A DNA stretch of 64,000 nucleotides from Pseudomonas viridiflava. GTDB lineage: Bacteria; Pseudomonadota; Gammaproteobacteria; Pseudomonadales; Pseudomonadaceae. The translations under genes and the position numbers were made by a program. The notes under the pieces are model-generated. The model saw nothing but the letters and a program-made list of their open reading frames with translations, searched no databases and had not been told where the DNA came from. Location: positions 283,751 to 347,750 of the forward strand of contig NZ_RBTP01000069.1 of NCBI RefSeq assembly GCF_003702045.1, given 5' to 3'. This document shows positions 27,200 to 35,833 of the stretch, one piece after another; within the stretch, counting starts at the first letter, position 1, and each line of letters starts with the position of its first letter.

Positions 27200-27220
27200 A
27201 AGTGTTATAACATAACACTT
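27200..27220. promoter_or_regulatory. Zur-box-like palindrome upstream of the TonB receptor operon
   Basis: Nine-base arms AAGTGTTAT and ATAACACTT around AAC. The core GTTATAACATAAC differs at one position from the E. coli-type Zur core GTTATAATATAAC. It lies about 40-60 bases before the receptor start, where a repressor would block the promoter. No Fur box was noticed. Binding by Zur is inferred. Confidence 0.65.
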
Positions 27221-27252
27221 GAGGGTCCTCATTCCATGCTTTTCGATGCGTC

Positions 27253-27290
27253 AAAAGCACAATGCCCGAACATGAGTTCGGGCATTGTGC
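27253..27290 (-). terminator. intrinsic terminator of the methyltransferase operon
   Basis: A perfect 14-bp stem (27257-27270 with 27277-27290) with a six-base loop; on the minus strand it is followed by TTTTGA. It lies 40 bases past the methyltransferase stop and isolates that operon from the receptor operon. Confidence 0.85.
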
Positions 27291-27329
27291 AGAGATTCAG
27301 CTTTTTTGCGGTTGTGGATAAGTCGCGCT

Positions 27330-28274
27330 TCACGTACGCCGCGTCACCACCAGTTCCACTGCGGCAATCCGCTCGGCATCTTCATAGCCCTCTTCAAGCA
27401 GCTCTTCTCCAAAGACATCCGGGTCCAGTTCGCGGTAGGTCCAGGCCAGTTCGGCGTGATCGATCACCTCTTTGACGGCTTCAAAAAACGGGTCCCGCTC
27501 GCCCGTCATGGCGACACCGGTATAGAGCAGCAGAGAGCCGCCCGGCGTGAGGCGATCCACGGATTCGCGCACGATACGTACCGAAAGGTCAGCGCCCAGC
27601 GAATCACCGCCGTGTCGATAAGCGCGCTTCTGGGTATCTTTCATGTACGGCGGGTTGGCCACGATCAGGTCGAAACTGTCGGTCAGGCCAGTGAGAATGT
27701 CGCTCTGGCTGCACGTCAGGTTTTCAAGCCCGGCAACATCGGCGTTGATCTGGGCGAAGTGCAGCGCCTTGGGATTGATATCCACCGCATGAACCTGCGC
27801 CTCGCGACGGGCATGAGCGATGAGCAGCCCACCGGCACCGGCGCCACAGCCGATGTCCACGGCCCGTTTGATCGGGTGCGATGTGCTTTGCAGATGACGG
27901 CTGATGGACTGGGCGAACCGGTACGTGTCAGGCCCGAAAAATACCGAGTCTTCATCGTGGGTCGGGTAGGCCGAATGCACCAGCAGCAGGTCATTGAGGC
28001 TTGAAAACCGGACTTTGCTTTTCAGTCCATCCTCGCTTCGCTGCACAATGCCAGCCTCCAGCAGACCTTGCGCCTCTGAAACCGGCAACATGGATTCGGG
28101 GATGATCCGACTCCAGCCAAACACGTCACGCAGCGATAACGCCGTACGGTTTTCCGGGCGTTCGTTGACGCGCTGGTGGGTCAACGGCGTCGGTGTGATG
28201 AATCGATAACCTCCGTTTTTCAGCCGCTGAGCGAGGGCAATCAGTGCCGTTCTGTCGGGCAGCGTCGGGTTCAT
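27330..28274 (-). CDS. class I SAM-dependent methyltransferase (HemK/RsmC-like fold)
   Basis: 314 residues. Motif I VDIGCGAGAGGLL near residue 140, and the catalytic NPPY motif (IVANPPYMKD) near residue 206, found in enzymes that methylate amide or exocyclic nitrogens of protein Gln, rRNA or small molecules. The N-terminal 100 residues are a separate mixed alpha/beta region. It overlaps the diiron-protein gene by four bases (ATGA), so the two proteins probably act together. It is not PrmC or RsmC itself by gene context. Substrate unknown. Confidence 0.85.
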   Translation of the reverse strand: MNPTLPDRTALIALAQRLKNGGYRFITPTPLTHQRVNERPENRTALSLRDVFGWSRIIPESMLPVSEAQGLLEAGIVQRSEDGLKSKVRFSSLNDLLLVHSAYPTHDEDSVFFGPDTYRFAQSISRHLQSTSHPIKRAVDIGCGAGAGGLLIAHARREAQVHAVDINPKALHFAQINADVAGLENLTCSQSDILTGLTDSFDLIVANPPYMKDTQKRAYRHGGDSLGADLSVRIVRESVDRLTPGGSLLLYTGVAMTGERDPFFEAVKEVIDHAELAWTYRELDPDVFGEELLEEGYEDAERIAAVELVVTRRT

Positions 28275-29722
28275 GCTTGAACTCCAGTCATACGCTCGGC
28301 CATGTGCGAAACGAACAGGCGAGTGGCATAGAGCCCCGCATTGCTGGCGTGCCGCGCAGGCGACATGCTTTCGATCAGCGTGGGCATTTTCTCTGTCGCA
28401 GCAACCGATTCGAGTTTCACATGCAGTTCGCGCACATCCGGATCGGCATCTGCCGCAGCCGGAGACGCGGGTGCTGGAGCGGCCAGACCTGCGCCTGAGA
28501 CATTGCGGAACCGTGAGCGAAACGCTTCCGGCAAACGCTTGCCGTTGGTCGGTTGAGCGCTGCCATCGGCCAGCCAGTCACCGGCGATCCAGTCGTGCAC
28601 CAGTTGTTTCTCATAGCCGTTGAACACACCAAACATAGGCGCGCCCACGCCTTCGAACAGTTGCCAGAACCGACTGTGAATCGGGTCCTCATGGCGCTTG
28701 ATCCAGCCCCGGTTTTCCAGAACGCTGAGAAATTCCGGGATCTGGTCGGGCTTGGCGAGCCATTCATTGACGGTCTTGCCGTCCAGGCGGCAGTAGTCGG
28801 AATGCATGTGCTGACCGAAGGTGCGTTTGCGCTCAAGCATGGCGATCACTTCCTGTTCCAGATCGAACGACTGGATGACTGCCGATGAACCGATGCCCAG
28901 TTCGTTCAGCTTGTAGCCGCTGGCGACACGGCGGTAAAACGCGTCACGCTCCTGACCCACTGGCAGCAACGCCATGACGCTCTGCGCGGCTTTACGGGCA
29001 TGGCCCGTGCTGGCGTTATCGATAGTGACGTGCAAGGTGAAGTAATAAGGATCGATGCCCAGCTCGTTCAGCTCGAACGAGGTAATGAGCAAGTGCAGGG
29101 GCAGTTGTTCGTAGCCCAGGTTGTAACCGATCACCTCCGGCAGAAACTCATCGCTCAACTGCCCCAGCGACAACTGAATGGCGCCTTGCAGATACGCTTC
29201 ATCCTGCAGCGGCGCGGTCGTGTCGCAATCCAGGTCGGCCAGCAGCTTGCGGTACAGCGATACATGGTTCTGTGCCTGTTCGCCGTCGCCCAGCTCTTCA
29301 AGGTAGGTGCGGATCAGCCCATGAAAGCGGTAATCGGCCCAATGGGACAGCAACCCATATAGCCAGGCACCGTCGACCAGTTTTGTAGGCGCCACCTGTT
29401 GGATGAAGTACATCGCATGGGCTTTGTTCTTGAAGAAGCGTCGTGGCTGACCTGCGCGGCGTTGTTCCAGGTACAGCGCGTATTGATCGGCGACCTGGGC
29501 GACATTCTGCTCGATCCAGCGCTCCAGCGCCTCAGGCTGCTGCGGAAGGTCACAAGACTCTCGGTCAGCCAATGCCAGGCAACGCTCCAGAAAGGCGGCC
29601 GCTTCGTTTTGCTGGTCTGCATTGCCTTCGGACATCAAGGATTGATAGACAGCCTTGGATTCTTCTTCCACTACAGTTGGTTTGACAACAGTGGTGCCTG
29701 TCATCAGTTGAAGAGACGTCAT
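28271..29722 (-). CDS. haem-oxygenase-like diiron protein (iron-containing redox enzyme family)
   Basis: 483 residues of the HDO superfamily, whose members perform N-oxygenation, desaturation or C-C cleavage with a labile diiron site (known examples: SznF, UndA, BesC). Possible ligands seen: E143 and H153 (LEELGDGEQAQNHV), E195 (FLPEVIGY), H231, D235 and H241 (LHVTIDNASTGHA). Residues 1-100 and 300-483 flank the helical core and are not recognised; the tail around 395-430 is Ala/Pro-rich. Transcribed with the methyltransferase. No peptide synthetase or RiPP precursor was seen nearby, so the substrate is unknown. Confidence 0.75.
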   Translation of the reverse strand: MTSLQLMTGTTVVKPTVVEEESKAVYQSLMSEGNADQQNEAAAFLERCLALADRESCDLPQQPEALERWIEQNVAQVADQYALYLEQRRAGQPRRFFKNKAHAMYFIQQVAPTKLVDGAWLYGLLSHWADYRFHGLIRTYLEELGDGEQAQNHVSLYRKLLADLDCDTTAPLQDEAYLQGAIQLSLGQLSDEFLPEVIGYNLGYEQLPLHLLITSFELNELGIDPYYFTLHVTIDNASTGHARKAAQSVMALLPVGQERDAFYRRVASGYKLNELGIGSSAVIQSFDLEQEVIAMLERKRTFGQHMHSDYCRLDGKTVNEWLAKPDQIPEFLSVLENRGWIKRHEDPIHSRFWQLFEGVGAPMFGVFNGYEKQLVHDWIAGDWLADGSAQPTNGKRLPEAFRSRFRNVSGAGLAAPAPASPAAADADPDVRELHVKLESVAATEKMPTLIESMSPARHASNAGLYATRLFVSHMAERMTGVQA

Positions 29723-29898
29723 AAAAATCTTACCTCGGCAGTTGAGAGTCGCGAGAGAAGCGGTCGCACGAGACTTTCTGTTGTTCTATGGAAAAAAGAA
29801 CACTTCCCGCTTGGGAAATTCAGCAAAATTTGCCGAGGACCGATGGATGGTTCGTCGTTGGGAACGATGAAGATCGAGCGGGGTTAAGGATTCGGATT

Positions 29899-30423
29899 TC
29901 ACGCTGAATTCGGAATATCGGATCCGCTCGGCGCTGCACTTAATAGATGTCGATGAAACTCAGGAATTCTCTCCAACGCATAGAGCGCGGCGTTGTGCTG
30001 AACCGTTTCCCGCTCTCCTGAAAAATGATGCCGGTGCGTCACGACGTGTTGCTGTCCTTCATGCACGAATCCCCAGGCAAAACACACGGTGCCCGCAGGT
30101 ATACCATCCACATCATCCGGTCCGCAGATGCCCGTGGTTGCAACGGCCACCGTGGCAGGGCTTTCGCGAAGGGCGCCCAAGACCATCTCCCGCGCCACCT
30201 CACAACTGGTCAGGTTGAACTGTTCGATAGTATCGGCACTGACGCCCAGTACCCGTTGCTTGGCTTCGGGTGAGTACACGACATACCCGCATTCGATCAG
30301 GGAGCCGCTACCGGGAATCTGCGCCATCAGCGTAATGATTTCACCCGCTGTACAGGATTCGGCAGTTACCAGTAACAACTGTTCATCACGTAAGTAAGAC
30401 ACCACTTCTTCGACGATCTTCAT
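29899..30423 (-). CDS. CinA C-terminal-domain protein, nicotinamide-nucleotide amidohydrolase (PncC-like)
   Basis: 174 residues, the single-domain form. PncC converts NMN to nicotinate mononucleotide in pyridine nucleotide recycling. Landmarks: TAESCTAGEI near residue 20, GYVVYSPEAKQRVLGV, TTGICGPDDVDGIPAGTVCFAW. Stand-alone, 176 bases from the diiron gene start and facing away from the DUF4142 gene. This may be a second, non-recA-linked copy; Pseudomonas normally has another CinA beside mutS/recA. Confidence 0.88.
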   Translation of the reverse strand: MKIVEEVVSYLRDEQLLLVTAESCTAGEIITLMAQIPGSGSLIECGYVVYSPEAKQRVLGVSADTIEQFNLTSCEVAREMVLGALRESPATVAVATTGICGPDDVDGIPAGTVCFAWGFVHEGQQHVVTHRHHFSGERETVQHNAALYALERIPEFHRHLLSAAPSGSDIPNSA

Positions 30424-30584
30424 GGTTGAGCCTGCCGTCTTGGTTGTTCACGCAGGACGAGCTGTTTGCCGTCCGGTCATTGATCGATGGACACAGCAGG
30501 CACTGTCCCGTTCCGAAAAACTGATCTGAAAACCGATCAAGTGCAGGCCGATTTTGAGGGTGTGTACCAACGGTCAAAAAGGCT

Positions 30585-30612
30585 GAACGCAGATTTTCAA
30601 GAGGGGTCGTAA
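30585..30612 (+). promoter_or_regulatory. possible AlgU (sigma-E type) promoter before the DUF4142 gene
   Basis: GAACGC, 16 bases, TCGTAA. The AlgU consensus is GAACTT-N16/17-TCTGA. Only a partial match, but it is correctly spaced and 54 bases before the start. Confidence 0.3.
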
Positions 30613-30665
30613 CTGTCGTGTCGTCGTTGACGACGTATCTGGCCCATAAAAAAGGATGACCGAAA

Positions 30666-31181
30666 ATGAATCGCTATTTTCGTATGAGCGCTCTCGCTGT
30701 AATGCTTTCCCTAGGCTCCCAAATGGCCTTGGCCGCTGATGACTCTGCGGACTTCGTTGATAACGCTGCTGCCAAAGGCATTGCAGAGGTTGAAGCTGGC
30801 AAGATGGCCCAGCAGAAGAGCCAGTCTGCGGATGTAAAAACATTTGCAGAACACATGATCAAAGAGCACACCGAAGCCAACGGCAAATTGCAGACGATTG
30901 CTCAAAGCAAAAAACTGAAAGTGGCGGATGACGCCATGCTGATGGACAAGGCGAAGGCGATGATTCTCGATTTGCGCGAGGAATCGTTCGACAGGTCCTA
31001 TGCGAATAACCAGGTCATGGCGCATGAACAGACTATCGATCTGTTCAAGAAGCAGGCGGCCGAAGGGACTGACCCTGATGTGAAGGCGTTCGCCGAGAAG
31101 ATGCTGCCAACGTTGGAGAAGCATTTGGCAGAGGCAAAAAAACTGTCTGCTGCTCACGGTGGTGAGGCCGCCAAGCAGTAA
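30666..31181 (+). CDS. periplasmic DUF4142 protein
   Basis: 171 residues: signal peptide to about residue 23 (MNRYFRMSALAVM...ALA-ADDS), then a ferritin-like four-helix domain (DUF4142) with charged amphipathic helices (GKMAQQKSQSADVKTFAEHM; AHEQTIDLFKKQA). Function unknown; members are often induced by osmotic or envelope stress. Stand-alone, with its own downstream hairpin. The neighbouring manganese catalase and small proteins suggest a stress-response patch. Confidence 0.85.
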   Translation: MNRYFRMSALAVMLSLGSQMALAADDSADFVDNAAAKGIAEVEAGKMAQQKSQSADVKTFAEHMIKEHTEANGKLQTIAQSKKLKVADDAMLMDKAKAMILDLREESFDRSYANNQVMAHEQTIDLFKKQAAEGTDPDVKAFAEKMLPTLEKHLAEAKKLSAAHGGEAAKQ

Positions 31182-31194
31182 CGTTTCCAGTCAA

Positions 31195-31243
31195 GCCGCA
31201 TGACCGGTTCTTTTTACAGGCACCGGATCATGCGGCCATTTTA
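31195..31243 (+). terminator. terminator after the DUF4142 gene
   Basis: GCCGCATGA-CCGGT pairs with ACCGG-A-TCATGCGGC (one bulged base); ATTTTAT follows. It begins 14 bases after the stop. Confidence 0.6.
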
Positions 31244-31284
31244 TGCACGTCCTTTCAGTGATTATGAATGCTCTTGGCGCATGG

Positions 31285-31305
31285 AAAAACCGGCCCGAAG
31301 CCGGT
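31285..31305 (-). terminator. terminator of the manganese-catalase operon
   Basis: On the minus strand ACCGGC-TTCGG-GCCGGT is followed by TTTT, 63 bases past the small-protein stop. A second strong hairpin (31323-31352, stem GCCTCGT/ACGAGGC plus an outer GAGCG) lies between the stop and this terminator. Confidence 0.7.
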
Positions 31306-31367
31306 CATATTCATGGCGCTTGAGCGTGCCTCGTCATTAAACGAGGCCGCTCATCGTTATCGGAGCA

Positions 31368-31553
31368 TTACCGACTGGGCAAGTTATTCTCCAGCAGCGA
31401 TGCAACACCAAATGCTTTGGTAGCCATCACAACCTGAAATCCCCGACGGGCCAAGCGAGCCTGTGCTTCAAAAGACTGAAGTCCTTTATCAAATACGGCG
31501 TCGCTCAATTCAACCCCAGGCATTGTTGCAGCGCGTGAACGGTTTATTTTCAT
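31368..31553 (-). CDS. small protein downstream of manganese catalase, unknown function
   Basis: 61 residues from ATG 31553 (MKINRSRAATMPG), chosen because GAGGA lies eight bases upstream; a TTG five codons earlier is possible. No signal peptide or membrane helix; moderately basic, with one amphipathic stretch (GLQSFEAQARLARRGFQVV). It starts 36 bases after the catalase stop, before the operon terminator, so it is probably co-transcribed. Not recognised. Confidence 0.6.
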   Translation of the reverse strand: MKINRSRAATMPGVELSDAVFDKGLQSFEAQARLARRGFQVVMATKAFGVASLLENNLPSR

Positions 31554-31589
31554 GATGTTCGTCCTCAACCACTGTTGAACCTTCGGGTA

Positions 31590-32471
31590 TTAAAGCTCTT
31601 TGCCTTGTACGAAACCCGATCCCAGGTCCGCACCGGTAATAGGATTAGCTTCCGGGTCAGACATCGTCCGCGTTTTCATCGCTTCCAGAACCTGGGCATC
31701 CTCAGCGCTCAATGTCACCGACGCAGAACCGTCGCCACCATCGACTGCCGGTTGGGGTGATTCAACGTATTCCCATTCGCCGCCCTGGTTCCAGGCGCCT
31801 CGTACATTGGGCTCGCCAGACATGTTGAAGTATTTGTTGGTGAACTCAGGCATGCCGGGCAGTTTACCCTGCGGGAAGTTGGGCTGAATGGCATGCAGCG
31901 CTTTCTCGAAGGACAGTTGGTGAGCAATTTCACGCGTCATCAGAAAGCCCAGCGCTTCTTTCACGCCCGGGTCGTCAGTCACGTTCATCAGACGCTCGTA
32001 CACGATTTTGGCGCGTGCTTCGGCGGCAATATTGGAGCGGAAGTCCGCAGTCGGCTCGCCGATGGTATCGATGTAGGCAGCGGTCCACGGCACGCCTGCG
32101 GAGTTCACCAGCGGTGCACCTGCTCCATACAGCAGGCTGGTGATGTGCGAGTCATTACCTGCGCCGTTAAGCGACCGATACAACTCGCCTTCCTCCTCGA
32201 TACCTTCGGCCAACTGGCCCTTGGCACCCTTGTTGAGCATGACAATAATCGATCCTACGATTTCCAGATGGCTCAGTTCTTCGGTAGCGATGTCCATCAG
32301 CAGGTCTTTGCGACCTGGATCATCCTCACTCAAACCTTGAGTGAAATAGCGACCTGCTGCGGCAAGCTCGCCCTGAGCACCGCCGAACTGTTCCAGTAAA
32401 AGGTTGGCAAGTCCCGGATTTGGACGGGCTACACGTACGGTGTACTGAAGGCGTTTGTTATGTATGAACAT
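31590..32471 (-). CDS. manganese catalase (non-haem)
   Basis: Decomposes hydrogen peroxide with a dimanganese centre in a four-helix bundle. 293 residues. The ligand set is visible: E35 (GAQGEL), E65 and H68 (TEELSHLE), E151 (AAEARAKI) and H184 (REIAHQLSF). The C-terminal part, with YFNMSGEPNVRGAWNQG, is typical of the family; the last 60 residues are more variable. The start ATG is preceded by GAGG. Often a stationary-phase or dry-stress enzyme in Pseudomonas. Confidence 0.94.
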   Translation of the reverse strand: MFIHNKRLQYTVRVARPNPGLANLLLEQFGGAQGELAAAGRYFTQGLSEDDPGRKDLLMDIATEELSHLEIVGSIIVMLNKGAKGQLAEGIEEEGELYRSLNGAGNDSHITSLLYGAGAPLVNSAGVPWTAAYIDTIGEPTADFRSNIAAEARAKIVYERLMNVTDDPGVKEALGFLMTREIAHQLSFEKALHAIQPNFPQGKLPGMPEFTNKYFNMSGEPNVRGAWNQGGEWEYVESPQPAVDGGDGSASVTLSAEDAQVLEAMKTRTMSDPEANPITGADLGSGFVQGKEL

Positions 32472-32843
32472 ATCGATTCCTCAGGCTGACTTTCTGGGTA
32501 AGCGTCTACTCATTTGGATGAGCTCGTTACAACGCGGTCAAGAGTTATGAGAGAGCGAGGCCGGGAACGTTACTTAAAATCGGACTGTTACGGGATGAAC
32601 GGTTGTAATAATTGAGTTCAATAGAGTTTCGTTATTTCCCACGTGTGGGTGCAGAAAAGCCTTAAACGTCGCAGAGCACCTGAAAACGCGGGGTGTATGA
32701 ATGCATGCCGGCGCCTGCGGGAATACGGCTGTTTTCGCCATTATTAAAAATACCTATGGTTCAACTTTGTCTACTTCCATCCTTATGAAGGTGTGAGGAG
32801 GGTGGCTATCTGATGTCGCGCTAATTACAACTAAAAATACTGG
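32472..32843. other. non-coding spacer between manganese catalase and a small divergent gene
   Basis: About 370 bases with no credible ORF. It must hold the catalase promoter on the minus strand, but no clear hexamers stand out. A small palindrome CCCAC-GT-GTGGG lies near 32639-32650. Nothing else recognised. Confidence 0.5.
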
Positions 32844-32871
32844 GAATTTTTTTAAATGAGCATGATCTGTT
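32844..32871 (+). promoter_or_regulatory. possible AlgU (sigma-E type) promoter before the 74-residue gene
   Basis: GAATTT, 16 bases, TCTGTT, 29 bases before the start. Close to the GAACTT-N16-TCTGA consensus. Confidence 0.35.
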
Positions 32872-32900
32872 TTGCGAGTGAACAAAGCAGGAGTAACAAA

Positions 32901-33125
32901 ATGGCTGATGAAAAACACTACCGTATCGATTACTTGCTGCACGGTAGCTACAAAACCTTCTACATCAGAGCCGTTGATATGGACAACCAGGAAGCGTGGC
33001 ACTGGGCGTCGGTGGATGCCGGTTTTGGTGCCATTCCCAAGTATCGGTCCGACCGGGTTCCAAAGCTGAGCAAGCCTCAGGCTGAGAAGCTTGGGTTGTC
33101 GAATGTGGAATGGAAGAGGGCGTAA
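32901..33125 (+). CDS. small conserved soluble protein (DUF6555-like)
   Basis: 74 residues from ATG 32901, with GCAGGAG eight bases upstream. The sequence MADEKHYRIDYLLHG... with AWHWASVDAG and a basic C-terminus looks like a short Pseudomonas family I recall as DUF6555; the family name is from memory. Probably one alpha/beta domain, no signal peptide. Function unknown. Confidence 0.7.
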   Translation: MADEKHYRIDYLLHGSYKTFYIRAVDMDNQEAWHWASVDAGFGAIPKYRSDRVPKLSKPQAEKLGLSNVEWKRA

Positions 33126-33199
33126 GGTTTCACTGATAGGCGACAAACGACCTTCACCACGTGCAGTCCTGATGTCGCACAGTGGTGGATGGAGGTGAT

Positions 33200-33448
33200 G
33201 TGATTGACTTGATTCAATGGCCAGCGATGGCCGTGACCGTACTGGCGGCCTGGTTCATGGGGTCCCAGCAACCTCGAAAACGGATGATTGCCTTCTGGTG
33301 TTTCATTCTCAGCAATATTCTCTGGATCATCTGGGGCCTCCACGCGCGGGCCTACGCGCTTATCGTGCTGCAGGTCTTTCTGTGTGCGATCAATCTGAGG
33401 GGTTTCAAAAAGAATCGGGACGGTGCCAAAGGCGGTTCCGGGCGCTGA
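33200..33448 (+). CDS. small inner-membrane protein, unknown function
   Basis: About 82 residues with three hydrophobic segments (MAVTVLAAWFMG; MIAFWCFILSNILWIIWGL; YALIVLQVFLCAINL) and a basic tail. The start is uncertain: GTG at 33200 follows GGAGGTGAT closely, and a TTG at 33209 has better spacing. The sequence resembles small multi-helix proteins distantly related to PnuC/YgjV-like membrane proteins. No partner gene is evident. Confidence 0.65.
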   Translation: MIDLIQWPAMAVTVLAAWFMGSQQPRKRMIAFWCFILSNILWIIWGLHARAYALIVLQVFLCAINLRGFKKNRDGAKGGSGR

Positions 33449-33776
33449 CGTCTGGCCGTCGAGCCAACGTTTTTGAACCGTCTTTATTCGAAACAGTGGG
33501 TTACACAAAGTCTACGTTCTTAGCGTTGACAGACTTCCGTTGCTGTCACGCATCTACACCTCACGTTTCCTGCCAGCAGGCCGATAGGTCGGTATCAGAT
33601 TGCATCATCCCCATTGAACTAACCAATGAGGGCTTGGCTCTGAGGTAATGGCACTATGCCTTCATCTGGTCAGGTACACCTTCCCATTTGTAAACGTGAC
33701 TCACAGTCCCACCTGTCGCGACGTAAAGAAGGGAGTTCTTTCAGCCGGATCAGGCCCCCTATTAAAAGAGAACGAT
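33449..33776. other. leader region before the first chemoreceptor
   Basis: 328 bases without a credible gene, apart from the FliA-like promoter at 33561-33587. The long 5' leader (about 185 bases) shows no recognised regulatory RNA. Confidence 0.5.
33561..33587 (+). promoter_or_regulatory. FliA (sigma-28) type promoter of the first chemoreceptor gene
   Basis: TCACGTTT, 11 bases, GCCGATAG; the flagellar sigma consensus is TAAAGTTT-N11-GCCGATAA. 190 bases before the start. Confidence 0.6.
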
Positions 33777-35807
33777 ATGAATATTCTGTCGCCCGGCATC
33801 TACCTGACAAACCGTCTGCGCTTTCCTGCCAAATTCACTGTTCTTGCCATCATCATTATCATCCCGCTGCTGGTGCTCGGGATGCGGGTGTTCAACAGCC
33901 TCAACGCGAGCATCGACACCGTTGCGCAAGAGCGGATGGGACGTGAATACCTGCATGTCGTGACGCCGGTTTTACGCCTTTCCATGTTGCAACGTGCGCT
34001 GACCAACCGCGTGCTGACGGGCGATACCTCCGCTACCCAAGACTTTGCCGCCAACCGCAGTCAGCTTGAAGCGGCGCTCGCCACTCTGGCTGACATCGAC
34101 GCTCGTCAGGGCCGCACGTTTGAAACTGAAAACCGTGTTCAACGCCTGCGTGACGGTGCCCGCGCCATCATGGACAGCGTCAAGCCAGGCGTTTCGCCGG
34201 AAGATGCGTTCGCTCAGTGGAATGAGCAACTGACCCAGACCCTCAATTTCATCTACTACCTGTCGGCCACTTCCGGACTGGTGCTGGATGAAGATTATGC
34301 GTCGTTGTTCCTGATCGACCTGAGCACTATCCGCATGCCCCGTCAGATCAACATGGCCGGCCAGATTCGTGGTGTGGCTGCCGGGCTGAGCACAGGGCAG
34401 AACCTGAGCCCCGCCATGCGCGGCTCGCTGGACAGCCTGTTCAAACAGGAGGCGCAGACTCGACTGGAGCTGGAGCAAAGCGTCCGCCTGCTCAAGCGCC
34501 GTGCGCCTGAGCTGACCGAGCGTGTCAATGCACCCATCGTTGCCGCGGTCGCCGCGATGGACAGTTATCGTGACGACCTCAAGGCTTATGTGACCGGTAC
34601 CACGCTTTCAGCGCAGCAAGGACAGTCGTTCAGTGCTCGTGGTAACGCGGTGGTTGCGGGTTTCTACAAGGCTCAGGATGAAATCCAGACGGCGCTGCAG
34701 GGCGAACTCGATTCACGCTATGACGCGTTGCTGCTGCAACGTGAAATCGTTATCGCGATGTGCGTGATCATGGGATTGATGCTGCTCTATGCGTTCTGCA
34801 GCATCTACCGTGCATTGCGTATGGCCATCGACGGACTGCTTGAAGTGACACGCCGCCTGGCTGCCGGTGATTTGGGCGCCCGCGTGACGGTCAGCAGTCA
34901 GGACGAAGTGGCCGACATCGGCAATGGCCTTAACCTGATGGCGGAAGCTTTCTCCGGCTCGATTTCACACATGGATCGCACCTCTTACGAGCTGTCTGAA
35001 GTGGCCGCTCGACTGGGCAACTCCATCAGCCTGGCCAAAGAGTCGATGAACGCTCAGCAGGCTGAAACCGAGCAGGTGGCCACCGCCATCAACGAGATGA
35101 CCGCCAGTGTCGCTGACGTGGCGCAAAACACCGAAGGCGCAGCGCAGGCGGCTGACGAAGCCAACAGTGCGTCGCGCAATGGGCTGCGTGTCATGCACCA
35201 GGCCCATTCCACGATCCAGGCACTGGCCGAGGAAGTGGAACTCAGCGCTCAGAAAGTCCAGGCGCTTGCGTTGCACAGCCAGTCCATCGGCGGGGTGATT
35301 CAGGTGATCAGCACCATCGCCGACCAGACCAACCTGCTGGCACTGAACGCTGCCATTGAAGCGGCGCGTGCCGGCGAGCAGGGCCGCGGCTTTGCGGTCG
35401 TCGCTGACGAAGTGCGCACGCTGGCATCGCGTACTCAGGCCTCGACCGAGGAAATCCGCAACATCATCCAGCAGTTGCAGGGTGCGACGGAGGCGGCCGT
35501 GCAGCAGATGCAGGCCGGTCAGCAAAAAGCGCAAGCGTGCATCAGTGCCGCTGGCGAGGCCTCGGGCAGTCTGTCGAGTATCAGTCAGGGCGTTGAGCGT
35601 ATCGTGGAAATGAACACTCAGATCGCAAGTGCCGCTGTGCAACAGCATGCCGTGTCCGAAGACATCAACCGCAACGTGATGGGCATTCGCAGCAGCTCCG
35701 GCACCCTGATGCAGGGCATCGAGAACAACGCCACCACCGCCAGCGAACTGGGCCGCGTGGCCAGCGAAATGCGCACCGTGGTGTCGCGCTTCAAGCTGGG
35801 TGCCTGA
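33777..35807 (+). CDS. methyl-accepting chemotaxis protein
   Basis: 676 residues from ATG 33777 (MNILSPGIYLTN); longer in-frame starts upstream lack support. TM1 at about residues 20-40 (VLAIIIIIPLLVLG), a large periplasmic, mostly helical ligand domain of about 270 residues, TM2 (IVIAMCVIMGLMLLYAF), HAMP, and a cytoplasmic signalling domain with the hairpin tip IADQTNLLALNAAIEAARAGEQGRGF. No CheR-docking pentapeptide at the C-terminus. Ligand unknown. Cells must be flagellated and chemotactic. It is separated from the next receptor by REP repeats and a terminator, so they are independent units. Confidence 0.95.
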   Translation: MNILSPGIYLTNRLRFPAKFTVLAIIIIIPLLVLGMRVFNSLNASIDTVAQERMGREYLHVVTPVLRLSMLQRALTNRVLTGDTSATQDFAANRSQLEAALATLADIDARQGRTFETENRVQRLRDGARAIMDSVKPGVSPEDAFAQWNEQLTQTLNFIYYLSATSGLVLDEDYASLFLIDLSTIRMPRQINMAGQIRGVAAGLSTGQNLSPAMRGSLDSLFKQEAQTRLELEQSVRLLKRRAPELTERVNAPIVAAVAAMDSYRDDLKAYVTGTTLSAQQGQSFSARGNAVVAGFYKAQDEIQTALQGELDSRYDALLLQREIVIAMCVIMGLMLLYAFCSIYRALRMAIDGLLEVTRRLAAGDLGARVTVSSQDEVADIGNGLNLMAEAFSGSISHMDRTSYELSEVAARLGNSISLAKESMNAQQAETEQVATAINEMTASVADVAQNTEGAAQAADEANSASRNGLRVMHQAHSTIQALAEEVELSAQKVQALALHSQSIGGVIQVISTIADQTNLLALNAAIEAARAGEQGRGFAVVADEVRTLASRTQASTEEIRNIIQQLQGATEAAVQQMQAGQQKAQACISAAGEASGSLSSISQGVERIVEMNTQIASAAVQQHAVSEDINRNVMGIRSSSGTLMQGIENNATTASELGRVASEMRTVVSRFKLGA

Positions 35808-35833
35808 TCTGAACTGGACGAAGTGACCTTATA

